A stretch of DNA of 64,000 nucleotides from Phytohabitans houttuyneae (GCF_011764425.1 NZ_BLPF01000001.1:3029001-3093000), one strand, 5' to 3'; positions 1 through 8,800 are shown, counted from the stretch's first letter. Made by a program: numbers and translations. Notes: generated by a model from the sequence alone, not told the origin.

Positions 1-1024
1 CCATGCTGGCCACGCGGGCCAGCGCCCGGCCGGCGCGGGCCGGGTTGCGGTTGCCGGCGGCCGAGAAGACCTGCGGCGCGATGCAGGACAGGCCGGCGCC
101 CAGGCACCCGAACCCGATCACGCCGGCGACCGGGTGGCCGATGAGCAGCGCGACGCCGAGGCCGGTGGCGGCGAGCAGGCCGCAGCCGCGCACCAGGCGG
201 ACCGGGCCGAGCGCCGCGGCGAGCCGGTCGCCGACCAGCCGGCCACCGGTCATGCCGATCGAAAACGCCGCGTACGCCGCGGCGGCGAAGCCTGGCGAGC
301 TGCCCAGGCTCTCGCGCAGGTAGACAGTGCTCCAGTCGGCCGCGGCGCCCTCGCCGACGAGGCAGCAGTACGCGAGCACGCCGAGGAACAGCACGCCGGA
401 CATCGGCCCCGTGCCCGAACCGCCGGACGCTGCCTGCGGGGCCGGCCCGCCGAGCGACGGCGCCCGCCACGCCACCGACCAGGCCGCCAGCGCCGCGGCC
501 AGTGCTCCCACCGCCAGGAACGTGACGTCCGGTGCCACGCCGCCGTACGCGAAGAGGCCGCCGATCGCCGCGCCGAGGAAACCGCCGACGCTGTACACGG
601 CGTGGAAGGAGGACATGATCGGGCGACCCCAGGCCCGCTCGACCTCGACCGCGCTCGCGTTCATCGCGATGTTGAGCGAGCCGTGGATAGTGCCGAAGAG
701 GAAGAGCGCGGCGGCCAGCAGCACGAGGTCGCCGGCGAGCGCGGGCAGCACGAGCGCCGCACCCTCGGCGAACGCCACCGGCGTCGTGACCCGCTGGCTC
801 CCCCAGCGGTCGACCACCCGGCCCATCGCCTGCATGCCGGTGATCGCACCGGCCGCGAAGACCAGCAGGCCCACGCTGAGCTGCCCGTCGCTGAGCGAGA
901 GGTCCTGCTTGATCGCCGGGATGCGCGCGGTCCAGGTGCCCAGCGCGGTGCCGAAGAGCAGGAAGAGCAGCGACGTCGAGACCCGTGCCCGGCGGAGCGC
1001 GGCACGGTCCTCGGTCAATGTCAT
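1..1024 (-). CDS. MFS transporter, 3' end cut by window edge
   Basis: Major facilitator superfamily exporter of unknown substrate. Reading from the ATG at 1024, the protein begins MTLTEDRAALRRARVSTSLL, followed by a hydrophobic helix and the loop TWTARIPAIKQDLSLSDGQL. That loop matches the helix 1-2 region of the YbjJ-like MFS subgroup. The frame stays open for 341 codons to the window edge and alternates hydrophobic helices with short basic loops; near the edge it reads AAGNRNPARAGRALARVASM. Full-length relatives are about 400 residues, so roughly 60 residues are missing. It is transcribed leftward, just after the coiled-coil membrane protein gene. The family is clear; the substrate is not. 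Confidence 0.85.
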   Translation of the reverse strand, partial: MTLTEDRAALRRARVSTSLLFLLFGTALGTWTARIPAIKQDLSLSDGQLSVGLLVFAAGAITGMQAMGRVVDRWGSQRVTTPVAFAEGAALVLPALAGDLVLLAAALFLFGTIHGSLNIAMNASAVEVERAWGRPIMSSFHAVYSVGGFLGAAIGGLFAYGGVAPDVTFLAVGALAAALAAWSVAWRAPSLGGPAPQAASGGSGTGPMSGVLFLGVLAYCCLVGEGAAADWSTVYLRESLGSSPGFAAAAYAAFSIGMTGGRLVGDRLAAALGPVRLVRGCGLLAATGLGVALLIGHPVAGVIGFGCLGAGLSCIAPQVFSAAGNRNPARAGRALARVASM

Positions 1025-1051
1025 AGGGCAGGCTAGCGCTTGACGCCGGCT

Positions 1052-1813
1052 CTACTTGCCCTTGCCGGCCTTGCGCTTGCGGGTCTTGCCCTTGCGCTTG
1101 CCGGTGAACCGCTGGGTGACCAGCAGCGCCTCGTGCGCCTCGGCAGCGGCGGCGCGCGCCTCGCCGGCCATCGCCCGCGACTGCGCCTCCGCGTCCCACA
1201 GCGCCTCGGCCGCCTGCCGGGCGACGAGGGCTGCCCGCTCGTACGCCCGCCGCGCGGCGAGCTCCTCGGCCCGCAGGTGGTCGGCGCGCCGCTCGCGCTC
1301 CTCGACGTCGGGGTCCCAGTCGCCGGCCTGGCGCCACACCGCGCGCAGCTCGTCGACCGACAGCTCACCGCGCCGGTACGCCGCGAGCGCGGCCCGCGAG
1401 ACGTCGCGCTGGCGCTCGGTGTCGGCGCCCTCGACGTCGCCCGCCGCGACAAGCTCCAGATCGACCGTGGCCGGCACGTCCTGCCCCGCTCGCTCGGTGC
1501 GCGCGGCCTGCGCCTCCCGCCAGGCACCCTGGTACGCGAAGCCGGCCTCCTCCTGCGCCCGCCACGCCTCCTCGCGGTCCGCCTCGGCATTGGCCAGCCG
1601 CTCGCGCGCCTCGATCGCGGCCGCGGCGGCCAGCCCGGCCACCGCGTGGGCGTGGCCGGCGTGCCTGGCCAGCTCGCGGGCTGCGGCGCTGAGCTTGGCG
1701 GGGTCGGGGCGCGGCTGGCGGCGCGGGCGCTCGGCGATCGCGGCCAGGACCAGCATCCCGAACACGACAGAGCCAGCGATCACCATCAGCGCGGAAACGG
1801 CGGTCAACTCCAC
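1052..1813 (-). CDS. Membrane-anchored coiled-coil protein with basic tail, unknown function
   Basis: I do not recognise a named family. The protein has one N-terminal membrane helix (about residues 3-25) and then about 190 residues very rich in Ala, Glu and Arg with heptad character, consistent with a long cytoplasmic coiled coil. It ends in a Lys/Arg tail (FTGKRKGKTRKRKAGKGK) that could contact nucleic acid or phospholipid heads. I chose the GTG at 1813 because a GGGGAGG Shine-Dalgarno sequence lies just upstream; an ATG at 1834 would place that motif inside the gene. The start lies about 125 bp from a divergent small membrane gene. The coding call is well supported, the function unknown. 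Confidence 0.7.
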   Translation of the reverse strand: MELTAVSALMVIAGSVVFGMLVLAAIAERPRRQPRPDPAKLSAAARELARHAGHAHAVAGLAAAAAIEARERLANAEADREEAWRAQEEAGFAYQGAWREAQAARTERAGQDVPATVDLELVAAGDVEGADTERQRDVSRAALAAYRRGELSVDELRAVWRQAGDWDPDVEERERRADHLRAEELAARRAYERAALVARQAAEALWDAEAQSRAMAGEARAAAAEAHEALLVTQRFTGKRKGKTRKRKAGKGK

Positions 1814-1938
1814 GAGGGCCTCCCCGGTGACCATCGACCAACGTCAACTATAGGCGCCGGGTGCCCGATCCGTCACCGCACAGCCGGTCCGACATTGGCC
1901 CACCACACCCCTACTACCGCCGTTAGTAGAGTGTCGGC

Positions 1939-2304
1939 GTGAACGACATCCTCGGGTGGATCGTGACGGTCGCCGCACTGGCCGTCGCGCTGTTCTGTCT
2001 CGTCGCGGCGATCCGTGACCGGCCGCCCCACGTCAGCCACTTCGCCGGGGTGGCACTTGTCGAGGTGGCCGCGCTCGTGCTGACGGTGGTGGCCGTGATC
2101 GCGATGATCGGCGGCGAGCACCCCACCGAGGTGGGCACGTTCGTCGGCTACCTCTTCACGTTCCTGGCGCTGCCGCCCGTCGCCATCGCGCTGGCCCGGC
2201 TGGAGCCGACCCGCTGGGGTTCGGTGATCCTCACCGTGGCCATGCTCGTGATGCCGGTGCTCGTCGCGCGGCTCAACCAGATCTGGGAGGCCACCGGTGC
2301 GTGA
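1939..2304 (+). CDS. Small integral membrane protein, unknown function
   Basis: A 121-residue protein with a GTG start and four predicted membrane helices, near residues 5-25, 36-60, 66-85 and 93-112. No catalytic motif is visible. Its 3' end overlaps the next membrane-protein gene by 8 bp, so the two are probably translated together and may act together. The hydrophobicity pattern and overlap make it a credible gene despite its short length. No function can be assigned from sequence. Confidence 0.65.
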   Translation: MNDILGWIVTVAALAVALFCLVAAIRDRPPHVSHFAGVALVEVAALVLTVVAVIAMIGGEHPTEVGTFVGYLFTFLALPPVAIALARLEPTRWGSVILTVAMLVMPVLVARLNQIWEATGA

Positions 2305-2707
2305 CCGGCTCAACTCGGGGCCAGGCCTGGTCCTCGTGATCGTGTACGGCATCTTCGCGCTCTCCGCCGGCGCCCGCGCCGCGGTCCAGATCGCCACAAA
2401 GTTCGACGAAGCGCCCGAGGCGTACCTGCTCTCCGCCTTCGCCGCCCTGATCTACCTGGTCGCGACCATCGGCCTGGCCCGCGGCGGCACATTCGGCCGC
2501 CGCCTGGCCCTGGTCTGCTGCTCGGTGGAGCTGATCGGCGTGCTCGTGGTGGGCACGCTGAGCATCGTGGACAAAGACGCCTTTCCGGACGACTCAGTCT
2601 GGTCGGTCTACGGCCGCGGGTACGGCTTCGTCCCGCTCATCCTCCCGCTCGTCGGCCTCTACTGGCTGCGCCGCACTAGTCGCGAGGACCGCCGGCAACG
2701 TAGATGA
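2297..2707 (+). CDS. Small integral membrane protein, unknown function
   Basis: A 136-residue protein starting at a GTG inside the end of the preceding gene. It has about four hydrophobic segments (near residues 10-30, 42-62, 68-90 and 108-125) and ends in a charged tail, RRTSREDRRQRR. It forms a two-gene unit with the upstream membrane protein. Its last 32 bp overlap, tail to tail, the 3' end of the convergent FabG-like gene, so there is no room for a terminator outside coding sequence. Function unknown. Confidence 0.65.
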   Translation: MRDRLNSGPGLVLVIVYGIFALSAGARAAVQIATKFDEAPEAYLLSAFAALIYLVATIGLARGGTFGRRLALVCCSVELIGVLVVGTLSIVDKDAFPDDSVWSVYGRGYGFVPLILPLVGLYWLRRTSREDRRQRR

Positions 2708-3431
2708 CCTGACCGGTGACGAACGAGGCGCCTTCGCTCGCCAGGTACGACACCGTGTGCGCGACGTCGTCCGGGGTGCCGTTGCGGCGCACCGGCGTCT
2801 CCGCCGCGCGGGCCGCCTGAAACTCCGCGAAGTCGACACCCAGGCGGGCGGCCGTGGAGGCGGTCATCTCGGTGACGATGAAGCCGGGCGCGACCGCGTT
2901 GGCCGTCACGCCGAACGGGCCGAGCTCGATCGCGAGCGTCTTGGTGAAGCCCTGCATGCCGGCCTTCGCGGCCGCGTAGTTGGCCTGGCCCCGGTTGCCC
3001 AGCGCGGACGTGCTGGACAGGTTGACGACGCGGCCCCACTTCGCGGCGACCATGTGTGCCTGCGCCGCCCGGCTGAAGAGGAACGCACCGCGCAGGTGCA
3101 CCGACAGCACCGTGTCCCAGTCGTCGTCGGACATCTTGAAGAGCAGGTTGTCGCGGAGCACACCGGCGTTGTTGACCAGTACGGTCGGCGGCCCCAGCTC
3201 CGCCACGACACGCTCGACGGCCGCGTCCACCTGGGCCCGGTCGGCCACGTCGGCACCGATCGCGAGCGCCCGCCCGCCGGCCGCCGCGATGCTGTCCACG
3301 GTCGCCTTGCCGGCCGCCTCGTCCAGGTCGACCACGGCTACCGCCATGCCGTCCGCGGCCAGCCGCTTGGCCGTGGCCGCCCCAATCCCGCGTGCCGCAC
3401 CGGTCACGATCGCGATTCGCTGCTCAGTCAT
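2676..3431 (-). CDS. SDR family oxidoreductase, FabG-like
   Basis: Classical short-chain dehydrogenase/reductase of 251 residues, the usual length for 3-oxoacyl-ACP reductases. The cofactor motif TGAARGIG is at residues 10-17 and the NNAG motif at 87-90. The catalytic set is Ser139/140, Tyr152 and Lys156 (NYAAAK). An acidic residue ends beta-2 (VVDLDE), and an N-terminal basic site is weak, so NADH or NADPH use is open. Likely reaction: reversible reduction of a 3-keto thioester or a similar carbonyl in the cytosol. It stands alone, convergent with the small membrane gene pair, so the pathway is not revealed by context. Confidence 0.85.
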   Translation of the reverse strand: MTEQRIAIVTGAARGIGAATAKRLAADGMAVAVVDLDEAAGKATVDSIAAAGGRALAIGADVADRAQVDAAVERVVAELGPPTVLVNNAGVLRDNLLFKMSDDDWDTVLSVHLRGAFLFSRAAQAHMVAAKWGRVVNLSSTSALGNRGQANYAAAKAGMQGFTKTLAIELGPFGVTANAVAPGFIVTEMTASTAARLGVDFAEFQAARAAETPVRRNGTPDDVAHTVSYLASEGASFVTGQVIYVAGGPRD

Positions 3432-3586
3432 GCCGGCAGACTACCGGGCAGTAACCCGGATGACGTCGCGCGGGGGCGTTCCGTAGATGCGGGCACTACG
3501 TATCGTGTCGAGAGCGGGACATCGGAGTCCACGTGCACTCTGCGATCATTCGGGGCGGCAAGCGGGGACTTCTTGGGGGAGGTGCC

Positions 3587-4591
3587 ATGGCGACGATCTA
3601 TGACGTCGCTCGGCGGGCGGAGGTGTCACCGGCGACGGTGTCCCGGGTGGCCAACGGACACGCCAATGTGGACCCGGCGCTCGCGGAGCGGGTCCGAAAC
3701 GCCATGCGCGAGCTGGCGTACCGGCCGAATGCGGTCGCCCGCAACCTGCGGCGCAGCCGTACGACGCTGTGGGCGGTCATCATCTCGGACATCGGAAACC
3801 CGTTCTTCACCTCGTTGGTGCGGGGCGTGGAAGACGTGGCACAGCGAGCCGGCTACTCGGTGGTGCTCTGCAACAGTGACGAGGACCCCGGCAAGGAGGG
3901 GCAGTACGTCGACGCCGCGCTCGCCGAGCAGATGGCCGGCGTGATCATTTCTCCGGCCGGCAAGGCCAACCACGTCAACCGGCTGGTCGACGCGCGCGTG
4001 CCGGTCGTGGTGATCGACCGCCAGCAGAGCGGCGCACACGTCGACACGGTCCTGGTCGACAACGAGCAGGGCGCGTACCTCGCCACGACGCACCTCATCG
4101 AGTCCGGCTACCAGCGGATCGCCTGCGTCAGCGGGCCCCTCGGCGTCTTCACGGCCACGCGGCGGCTGCGCGGCTACCGGCGGGCGCTGGAGGAGCACGG
4201 AAGGTCGTACCAGGACGAGCTCGTGCGGCACGGCGACTTCCGGGAGGAAGGCGGCTACCGGGCGATGGCCTCGCTGCTCGGGCTGCGGCCCAGGCCTGAC
4301 GCGCTGTTCGTGGCCAACAACCTGATGACCATCGGCGCGGTGGAGTGCCTGGTCGACAGCCGGGTCACGATGGCGGGTGAGATGGGCGTGGTCGGCTTCG
4401 ACGACGTGCCCTGGGCCCACCTCGTCCGCCCCTCGCTGACCACGGTCGCCCAGCCGACGTACGAGCTGGGTCGCGAGGCGGCCAGCCTCCTCACGCAGCG
4501 GATCGCCGACCCCGAGCGGCCGCCGACCACGATCACGCTGGAGACCAAGCTCCAGATCCGGGACAGCTCACTGCGCCAGCCGCAGCGCTGA
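3587..4591 (+). CDS. LacI family transcriptional regulator
   Basis: A 334-residue LacI/GalR regulator. The N-terminal helix-turn-helix covers about residues 3-25 (TIYDVARRAEVSPATVSRVA), with the hinge near residues 45-58. A periplasmic-binding-protein-like sensor domain follows, with typical signatures (GNPFF, VVGFDDVPWAHLVRPSLTTV). I chose the ATG at 3587 because GGGGGAGG lies 5 nt upstream; an in-frame start at 3533 adds 18 residues with no such site. The gene ends at a strong hairpin shared with the convergent chitinase operon. Location suggests control of carbohydrate genes in this island, but the ligand cannot be read from sequence. Confidence 0.9.
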   Translation: MATIYDVARRAEVSPATVSRVANGHANVDPALAERVRNAMRELAYRPNAVARNLRRSRTTLWAVIISDIGNPFFTSLVRGVEDVAQRAGYSVVLCNSDEDPGKEGQYVDAALAEQMAGVIISPAGKANHVNRLVDARVPVVVIDRQQSGAHVDTVLVDNEQGAYLATTHLIESGYQRIACVSGPLGVFTATRRLRGYRRALEEHGRSYQDELVRHGDFREEGGYRAMASLLGLRPRPDALFVANNLMTIGAVECLVDSRVTMAGEMGVVGFDDVPWAHLVRPSLTTVAQPTYELGREAASLLTQRIADPERPPTTITLETKLQIRDSSLRQPQR

Positions 4592-4619
4592 GGGGCGCCC
4601 GGCGAGCCGGGCGCCCCTC
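4590..4619. terminator. Bidirectional hairpin terminator
   Basis: Perfect GC-rich inverted repeat (GAGGGGCGCCCGGC against its complement) with a minimal loop, between the convergent ends of the LacI gene at 4591 and the chitinase gene at 4632. Its left arm overlaps the LacI stop codon. There is no clear T tail in either direction, as is common in high-GC actinobacteria. Confidence 0.75.
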
Positions 4620-4631
4620 GGATCAGTCTCG

Positions 4632-6176
4632 CTAGAACCCGGCGGTGATCCGGGTGAACTCCCAGTCAGACTGCGCGATGCCGCTGCAGTTGGAGACCAC
4701 GCCGCCGCCGGGGCAGGGCCGGTCCCGGTTGACCGCCCAGAAGGCGAGCCGCGCCAGGCCGCGCGCCTTGGCCCAGTCGCGGATCTGCGTCCAGGTCGCC
4801 GGGGTGGTCAGCTCCTGCTGGTCGGAAAGGCCGTTCATGCCGGAGATGCCCATGTGGCTGTAGGCGACCGCGTCGCTCCAGCCGAAGGCGGACTTCAGCG
4901 CGTTCTTGAGCCCTTCCGAGGCGTTGACGGTGCTCTGGTACATGTTCGCGCCGCCGCTGAAGTCGAACGGCATGATCGTGAACACGTCGATGTTCGCCTG
5001 CAGCGCCGCCGCCTGGTTGATCAGCCGGATGCCGGTCGCCGACGGCCCGCTCGTGGTCGTACCGAACGTGATGATCGTCTTGATGCCCGGGTTGTTCTGC
5101 TTGACGATCTTCATCGCGTTCAGGATGCGGTCCTGCACCGTCGTGTTCTCAAACTCGTCGAAGTTTTCGATGTCGACGTCGATCGCCTTCAGGCTGAACG
5201 TGTTGATCACCTGCTGGTACGCGGCCGCCAGCGCCTGCGGCGTCGAGCAGTTCGGCCCGAGCTTGTTGCCGCTCCAGCCGCCGATCGACGGGATCACGTC
5301 ACCACCGGCCGCCCGGATCGCGGCGATCGTGCTGGCGTGCGTGCCGCCGGTCAGCGGGCCGCCGTCCCAGCCGGGCGTGCAGCCGCCGGCGGAGAGGATG
5401 AACGCCATCGTGAACCAGCGGATCCCGGTCGCGCTCATCACTGTGGACGGTGCCGGCGGGTTGCCCCATCCCGGGTAGATGTACGGCGCCGCCGCCATCG
5501 GGCCGCCGCCGCTCGGGCAGCCGGTGGTGGTCGCCGACACCGCGGCGGAACGGGCCGACTCGCCGGAGGAGTTGTACGCCGCGACCGTGTAGCTGTGCGA
5601 CGTGCAGGCGCCGAGCCCGGAGATCGTGGTCGAGGTGCCGGTGACCGCGGCCCGCAGGGTGGAACCCTCGTACACGCGGTAGCCGCTGACCGTGCCGGAC
5701 GAGGCGTTCCAGGCCAGCGAGATCGCGGACGCCGTCGTGCCGGTGACCCGGAAGTTGCCCGGTGTGCCGGGCGCGCCGGGGTTGGTCGGTCCGCCGCCGG
5801 AGCAGGACGTGCCGTTGACCGTGCAGTTGGTCGGGTCGCCGTTGCCGGTGACGATGAAGCCGAACGACGCGGTGCCGTTGGGTCCCAGCGTCCCGTTCCA
5901 CGACCGGTTCGTGAAGGTGTGGTGCTGCCCGGACGAGGTGAGCAGGGCGTCCCAGTAGGTGCCCATCGTGCTGCCCGACGGCAGGTCGAACTGCACGTTC
6001 CAGCTGGTGATCGTCGACGAGGTGTTGTTGGTGACGGTGATCTTTGCTTCGTAGCCGGTACCCCAGCTCGACGTGCGCGCGAAGGTCGCGGTCGCGGCGG
6101 AGGCGGGAGAGGCGACCGCGACGGCGGCGGCACCGGCCACCACCGACATGGCGACGAGGGTCAGGAGTCTTCTCAC
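4632..6176 (-). CDS. Secreted chitinase: CBM2, FnIII and GH18 domains
   Basis: Exported endochitinase-type enzyme that hydrolyses beta-1,4-GlcNAc links by substrate-assisted catalysis. Order: signal peptide (to about residue 28, ending SPASA), CBM2 (about 29-130), a short Gly/Pro linker, one fibronectin type III domain (about 150-235), and a GH18 domain (about 245 to the end). The GH18 DxDxE motif appears as KAIDVDIENFD, with the final Glu as general acid. The GTG at 6176 is the likely start: GGAGG lies 6 nt upstream and the signal peptide follows at once (VRRLLTLVAMS), whereas extension to 6269 adds a non-signal leader. It starts 14 bp after the next chitinase gene, so the two form an operon. 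Confidence 0.9.
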   Translation of the reverse strand: MRRLLTLVAMSVVAGAAAVAVASPASAATATFARTSSWGTGYEAKITVTNNTSSTITSWNVQFDLPSGSTMGTYWDALLTSSGQHHTFTNRSWNGTLGPNGTASFGFIVTGNGDPTNCTVNGTSCSGGGPTNPGAPGTPGNFRVTGTTASAISLAWNASSGTVSGYRVYEGSTLRAAVTGTSTTISGLGACTSHSYTVAAYNSSGESARSAAVSATTTGCPSGGGPMAAAPYIYPGWGNPPAPSTVMSATGIRWFTMAFILSAGGCTPGWDGGPLTGGTHASTIAAIRAAGGDVIPSIGGWSGNKLGPNCSTPQALAAAYQQVINTFSLKAIDVDIENFDEFENTTVQDRILNAMKIVKQNNPGIKTIITFGTTTSGPSATGIRLINQAAALQANIDVFTIMPFDFSGGANMYQSTVNASEGLKNALKSAFGWSDAVAYSHMGISGMNGLSDQQELTTPATWTQIRDWAKARGLARLAFWAVNRDRPCPGGGVVSNCSGIAQSDWEFTRITAGF

Positions 6177-6190
6177 TGTGTACCTCCGGA

Positions 6191-7594
6191 TCACGGGAGG
6201 GTGTTGAGGTGGGGCTTGACCGTGCGGGCGAAGTTGTTGCCGTTGGAGACGTCCCAGTTGATCGACCACGTCATCGCGCCCCGGATGCCCGGGTACGTGC
6301 GCGGCGGCCGGAAGCTGCCGCAGCTGGTGGCGCGGGCAAGGCAGTCGAGCGCCTGGTTGACCACGCTCGGCGCGACGATGCCGCCGCCGGCGGCGCCTGG
6401 TCCGGCCGGCAGGCCGAGCGCGACCTGGTCGGGACGCAGGCCGTTCTCCAGCTGGATGCAGGCGAGGGCGGTGAGGAAGTTGACCGTGCCCTGCGAGTAC
6501 GCGAAGGACTGGTCGCAGCCGAGCATCGAGCCGGAGTTGTAGAACTGCGTGTGTACGACCGTGAGGATGTCGCGGATGTCCAGCGCGAGCCGGAAGTACG
6601 AGGCGCCGGTCGACTGCATGTCGATCGTCTGTGGCGCCATCGTGATGATGAGGTTCGCGCCCGCGCGGGACCGGAGCGACCGCAGCGCCTGACCCATGTA
6701 GGTGGGGTTGAGCCCGTTCTCCAGGTCGATGTCGACGCCGTCGAAGCCGTACTCCTGCATGATCGCGAAGACCGAGTTGGCGAAGTTGGTGGCGGCGCCG
6801 GAGTCACCGACGGCCACCCTGCCGGCCTCGCCGCCGACAGAGATGATGACCTTCTTGCCGCGTGCCTTGAGCGCCTGCACGTCGGCCTTGAAGTCGGCGT
6901 TCGTGTAACCGCCCAGCGCGCTCGCCAGCCCCGGATCCACGCCGAAGGTGACCGTGCCGGGCGTGCTGGCCGCCTCGGCGAAGGCGACCGCGACCAGGTC
7001 GTACTCGTTGGGAACGTCGCGCAGTCGCAGCTCGACGGCCGGGTTGACGAAGTTGTGCCAGTAGCCGGTGAGGAAGTGCTTGGGCAGCGGACCGATGGGC
7101 GGCTGGCTGGTCGGCGGCGCCGTGGTCGGCGGCGCGGTCGTGGGCGGCGCGGTCGTCGGCGGGCGCGTGGTGGGTGGCGCGGTGGTCGGTGGGGTACCGC
7201 CGCCGCACGGCTGCCCGTTCAGCGTGCAGTTCAGCGGCGAGCCCGAACCGTTGCCCAGAAAGCCGAACGACGTCGACTGGCCCGGCGCCAGCGTGCCGTT
7301 CCACGAACGGTTGGTGAACGTGTAGCGCTGGCCCGACGACGTCATCAACGCGTCCCAATAGGTCCCCACCGTCGTGCCGGACGGCAGGTCGAAGACCACC
7401 GTCCACGAGGTGATCGTCGACGAACCAGCATTCGTGATCGTGTACTTCCCCTCCCAACCGGAACCCCAGTCGGAGGTCTTGGTGAACACCGCCGTGGGCG
7501 TCGCCGCGGACGCCGCCGGCGCCAGCCAGACCGCCGCGACGCCGGCGGTCAGGGCCATCGCGAGCGTGATGAGCAGGGCTTTGGAACGGGACAA
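6191..7594 (-). CDS. Secreted chitinase: CBM2 and GH18 domains
   Basis: A 467-residue exported chitinase, first gene of a two-chitinase operon. A signal peptide ends near residue 30 (PAASA). CBM2 covers about 31-130, then a Thr/Pro linker of repeated TTAPP units, then a GH18 domain from about residue 175. The catalytic motif is DGVDIDLEN, with Glu as proton donor. The start is TTG at 7594, preceded 5 nt away by GGGAGG. The CBM2 and linker are nearly identical in protein, and identical over stretches of DNA, to those of the chitinase at 27694-29241, while the catalytic domains differ. A promoter with an internal palindrome lies just upstream. Confidence 0.92.
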   Translation of the reverse strand: MSRSKALLITLAMALTAGVAAVWLAPAASAATPTAVFTKTSDWGSGWEGKYTITNAGSSTITSWTVVFDLPSGTTVGTYWDALMTSSGQRYTFTNRSWNGTLAPGQSTSFGFLGNGSGSPLNCTLNGQPCGGGTPPTTAPPTTRPPTTAPPTTAPPTTAPPTSQPPIGPLPKHFLTGYWHNFVNPAVELRLRDVPNEYDLVAVAFAEAASTPGTVTFGVDPGLASALGGYTNADFKADVQALKARGKKVIISVGGEAGRVAVGDSGAATNFANSVFAIMQEYGFDGVDIDLENGLNPTYMGQALRSLRSRAGANLIITMAPQTIDMQSTGASYFRLALDIRDILTVVHTQFYNSGSMLGCDQSFAYSQGTVNFLTALACIQLENGLRPDQVALGLPAGPGAAGGGIVAPSVVNQALDCLARATSCGSFRPPRTYPGIRGAMTWSINWDVSNGNNFARTVKPHLNTLP

Positions 7595-7621
7595 GGCAAC
7601 CTCCCATGGATGGTTGCCTAA

Positions 7622-7650
7622 TTATTAGGACTGTTAACAGTAACTGTAAA
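7622..7650 (-). promoter_or_regulatory. Chitinase operon promoter with palindromic operator in the spacer
   Basis: Read on the minus strand this is TTTACA, a 17-bp spacer, then TAATAA, a good sigma-70-like promoter about 28 bp upstream of the chitinase start. The spacer contains the perfect 12-bp palindrome ACTGTTAACAGT (7630-7641). The same arrangement, with one mismatch in the palindrome, occurs at 29269-29297 before another chitinase. A repressor bound here would block RNA polymerase. The identity of that repressor is inference; the divergent LacI gene is one candidate. Confidence 0.7.
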
Positions 7651-7732
7651 GACCCTTGAGAGGTTGACAGCCTTCGGTTTCCTCGCACCAGGCGGTCTAT
7701 GCGTGGCGAGCGCGCGGGGTACCGTGCCACAG

Positions 7733-8800
7733 ATGAGTGCTGAGGCTTCGGATCGGGTGGGTGAGAGCGGCGACGAGCGTTCGCCCCACCCGGTCCGGCG
7801 CGCGCCCGAGACCGCGCGCCGGCCGACCATGGTCGATGTCGCGCGGCACGCGGGCGTGAGCATCAAGACGGTCTCCCGCGTCATCAACAACGAGCCCAAC
7901 GTGCAGCAGCAGCTCATCGACCGGGTGCTGGCGAGCGTGGCGGAGCTGGGATTCCGGCGCAACCACCTGGCGCGCACGCTGCGGTCGGGGCAGTCGACGG
8001 CCACGATCGGGCTGATCATCGAGGATCTCGCCAACCCGTTCTACTCCACGATCGCGGCGATCACGGCCGAGGCGGCCGCGCAGCACGAGACGCTGTTGAT
8101 CACGGCGAGCTCGGAGGAGGACCCGCAGCGCGAGCAGCAGTTGCTCCGCGACCTCTGCTCGCGCCGCGTCGACGGGCTGCTGATCGTGCCGGCCGGATAC
8201 GACCACTCGTTCCTGCGCCCCGAGGTGGAGATGGGCACTCCCGTGGTCTTCCTCGACCGGCCGGCCGGGGGCCTGCTCGCCGACACCGTGCTGCTCGACA
8301 ACCGCGGCGGCGCGCATGCCGGCGTGCGGCGCCTGCTGGAGCACGGCCACCGGCGGATCGGCATCCTGCTCGACTCCGTCGCGGTCTACACGATGCGCGA
8401 GCGGGTGGGCGGCGCCCAGGAGGCGCTGGCCGAGGCCGGTATCGCGTACGACGATCGGCTTGTCGCCGAGGGCGTGCACGACCCGGAGACGGCCGCCGCG
8501 GCGGTGGCCAGGATGCTCGACGGCGCGGAGCCGCCGACCGCGTTCTTCAGCCTCAACAACCGGATCACGGTCGGCGTGCTGGAGGAGCTGTGGCGGCGCA
8601 AGAGCCAGGTCGAGGTGGTCGGCTTCGACGACTTCGAGCTGTCCTTCCTCATGCCGCAGCGATTCACCGTGGTCGCCTACGACACGCGGCAGCTCGCGCG
8701 CACGGCGGTCGACCTGCTCTTCCAGCGGATCGCCGGCGAGCGCTCATGGCCGCGCACGGTCACCCTGCCGACGACGCTGGTGGAGCGGGGCCTCTCGTAG
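7733..8800 (+). CDS. LacI family transcriptional regulator
   Basis: A 355-residue LacI/GalR regulator with about 32 extra polar residues before the helix-turn-helix (about 33-53, MVDVARHAGVSIKTVSRVI). The sensor domain has standard signatures (LANPFYSTIA, DGLLIVPAG, VVGFDDFELSFLMPQRFTVV). I chose the ATG at 7733; no strong ribosome site marks it, and the ATG just before VDVARHAG (about 7829) or an upstream in-frame start at 7664 are alternatives. It is divergent from the chitinase operon across a shared promoter region and convergent with the GH16 gene. This makes it the likely local regulator of one or both. Confidence 0.88.
   Translation: MSAEASDRVGESGDERSPHPVRRAPETARRPTMVDVARHAGVSIKTVSRVINNEPNVQQQLIDRVLASVAELGFRRNHLARTLRSGQSTATIGLIIEDLANPFYSTIAAITAEAAAQHETLLITASSEEDPQREQQLLRDLCSRRVDGLLIVPAGYDHSFLRPEVEMGTPVVFLDRPAGGLLADTVLLDNRGGAHAGVRRLLEHGHRRIGILLDSVAVYTMRERVGGAQEALAEAGIAYDDRLVAEGVHDPETAAAAVARMLDGAEPPTAFFSLNNRITVGVLEELWRRKSQVEVVGFDDFELSFLMPQRFTVVAYDTRQLARTAVDLLFQRIAGERSWPRTVTLPTTLVERGLS

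Noticed and set aside
4632-6269. Longer start for the first chitinase at 6269
   Set aside because: It overlaps the end of the upstream chitinase gene and adds a non-signal leader; GTG 6176 has GGAGG and begins a signal peptide.
7080-7200. Short direct repeats (GGCGGCGCGGTCGTGG type) considered as a CRISPR or VNTR
   Set aside because: They encode the Thr/Pro linker of the chitinase; unit length is about 15-18 bp and there are no spacers.
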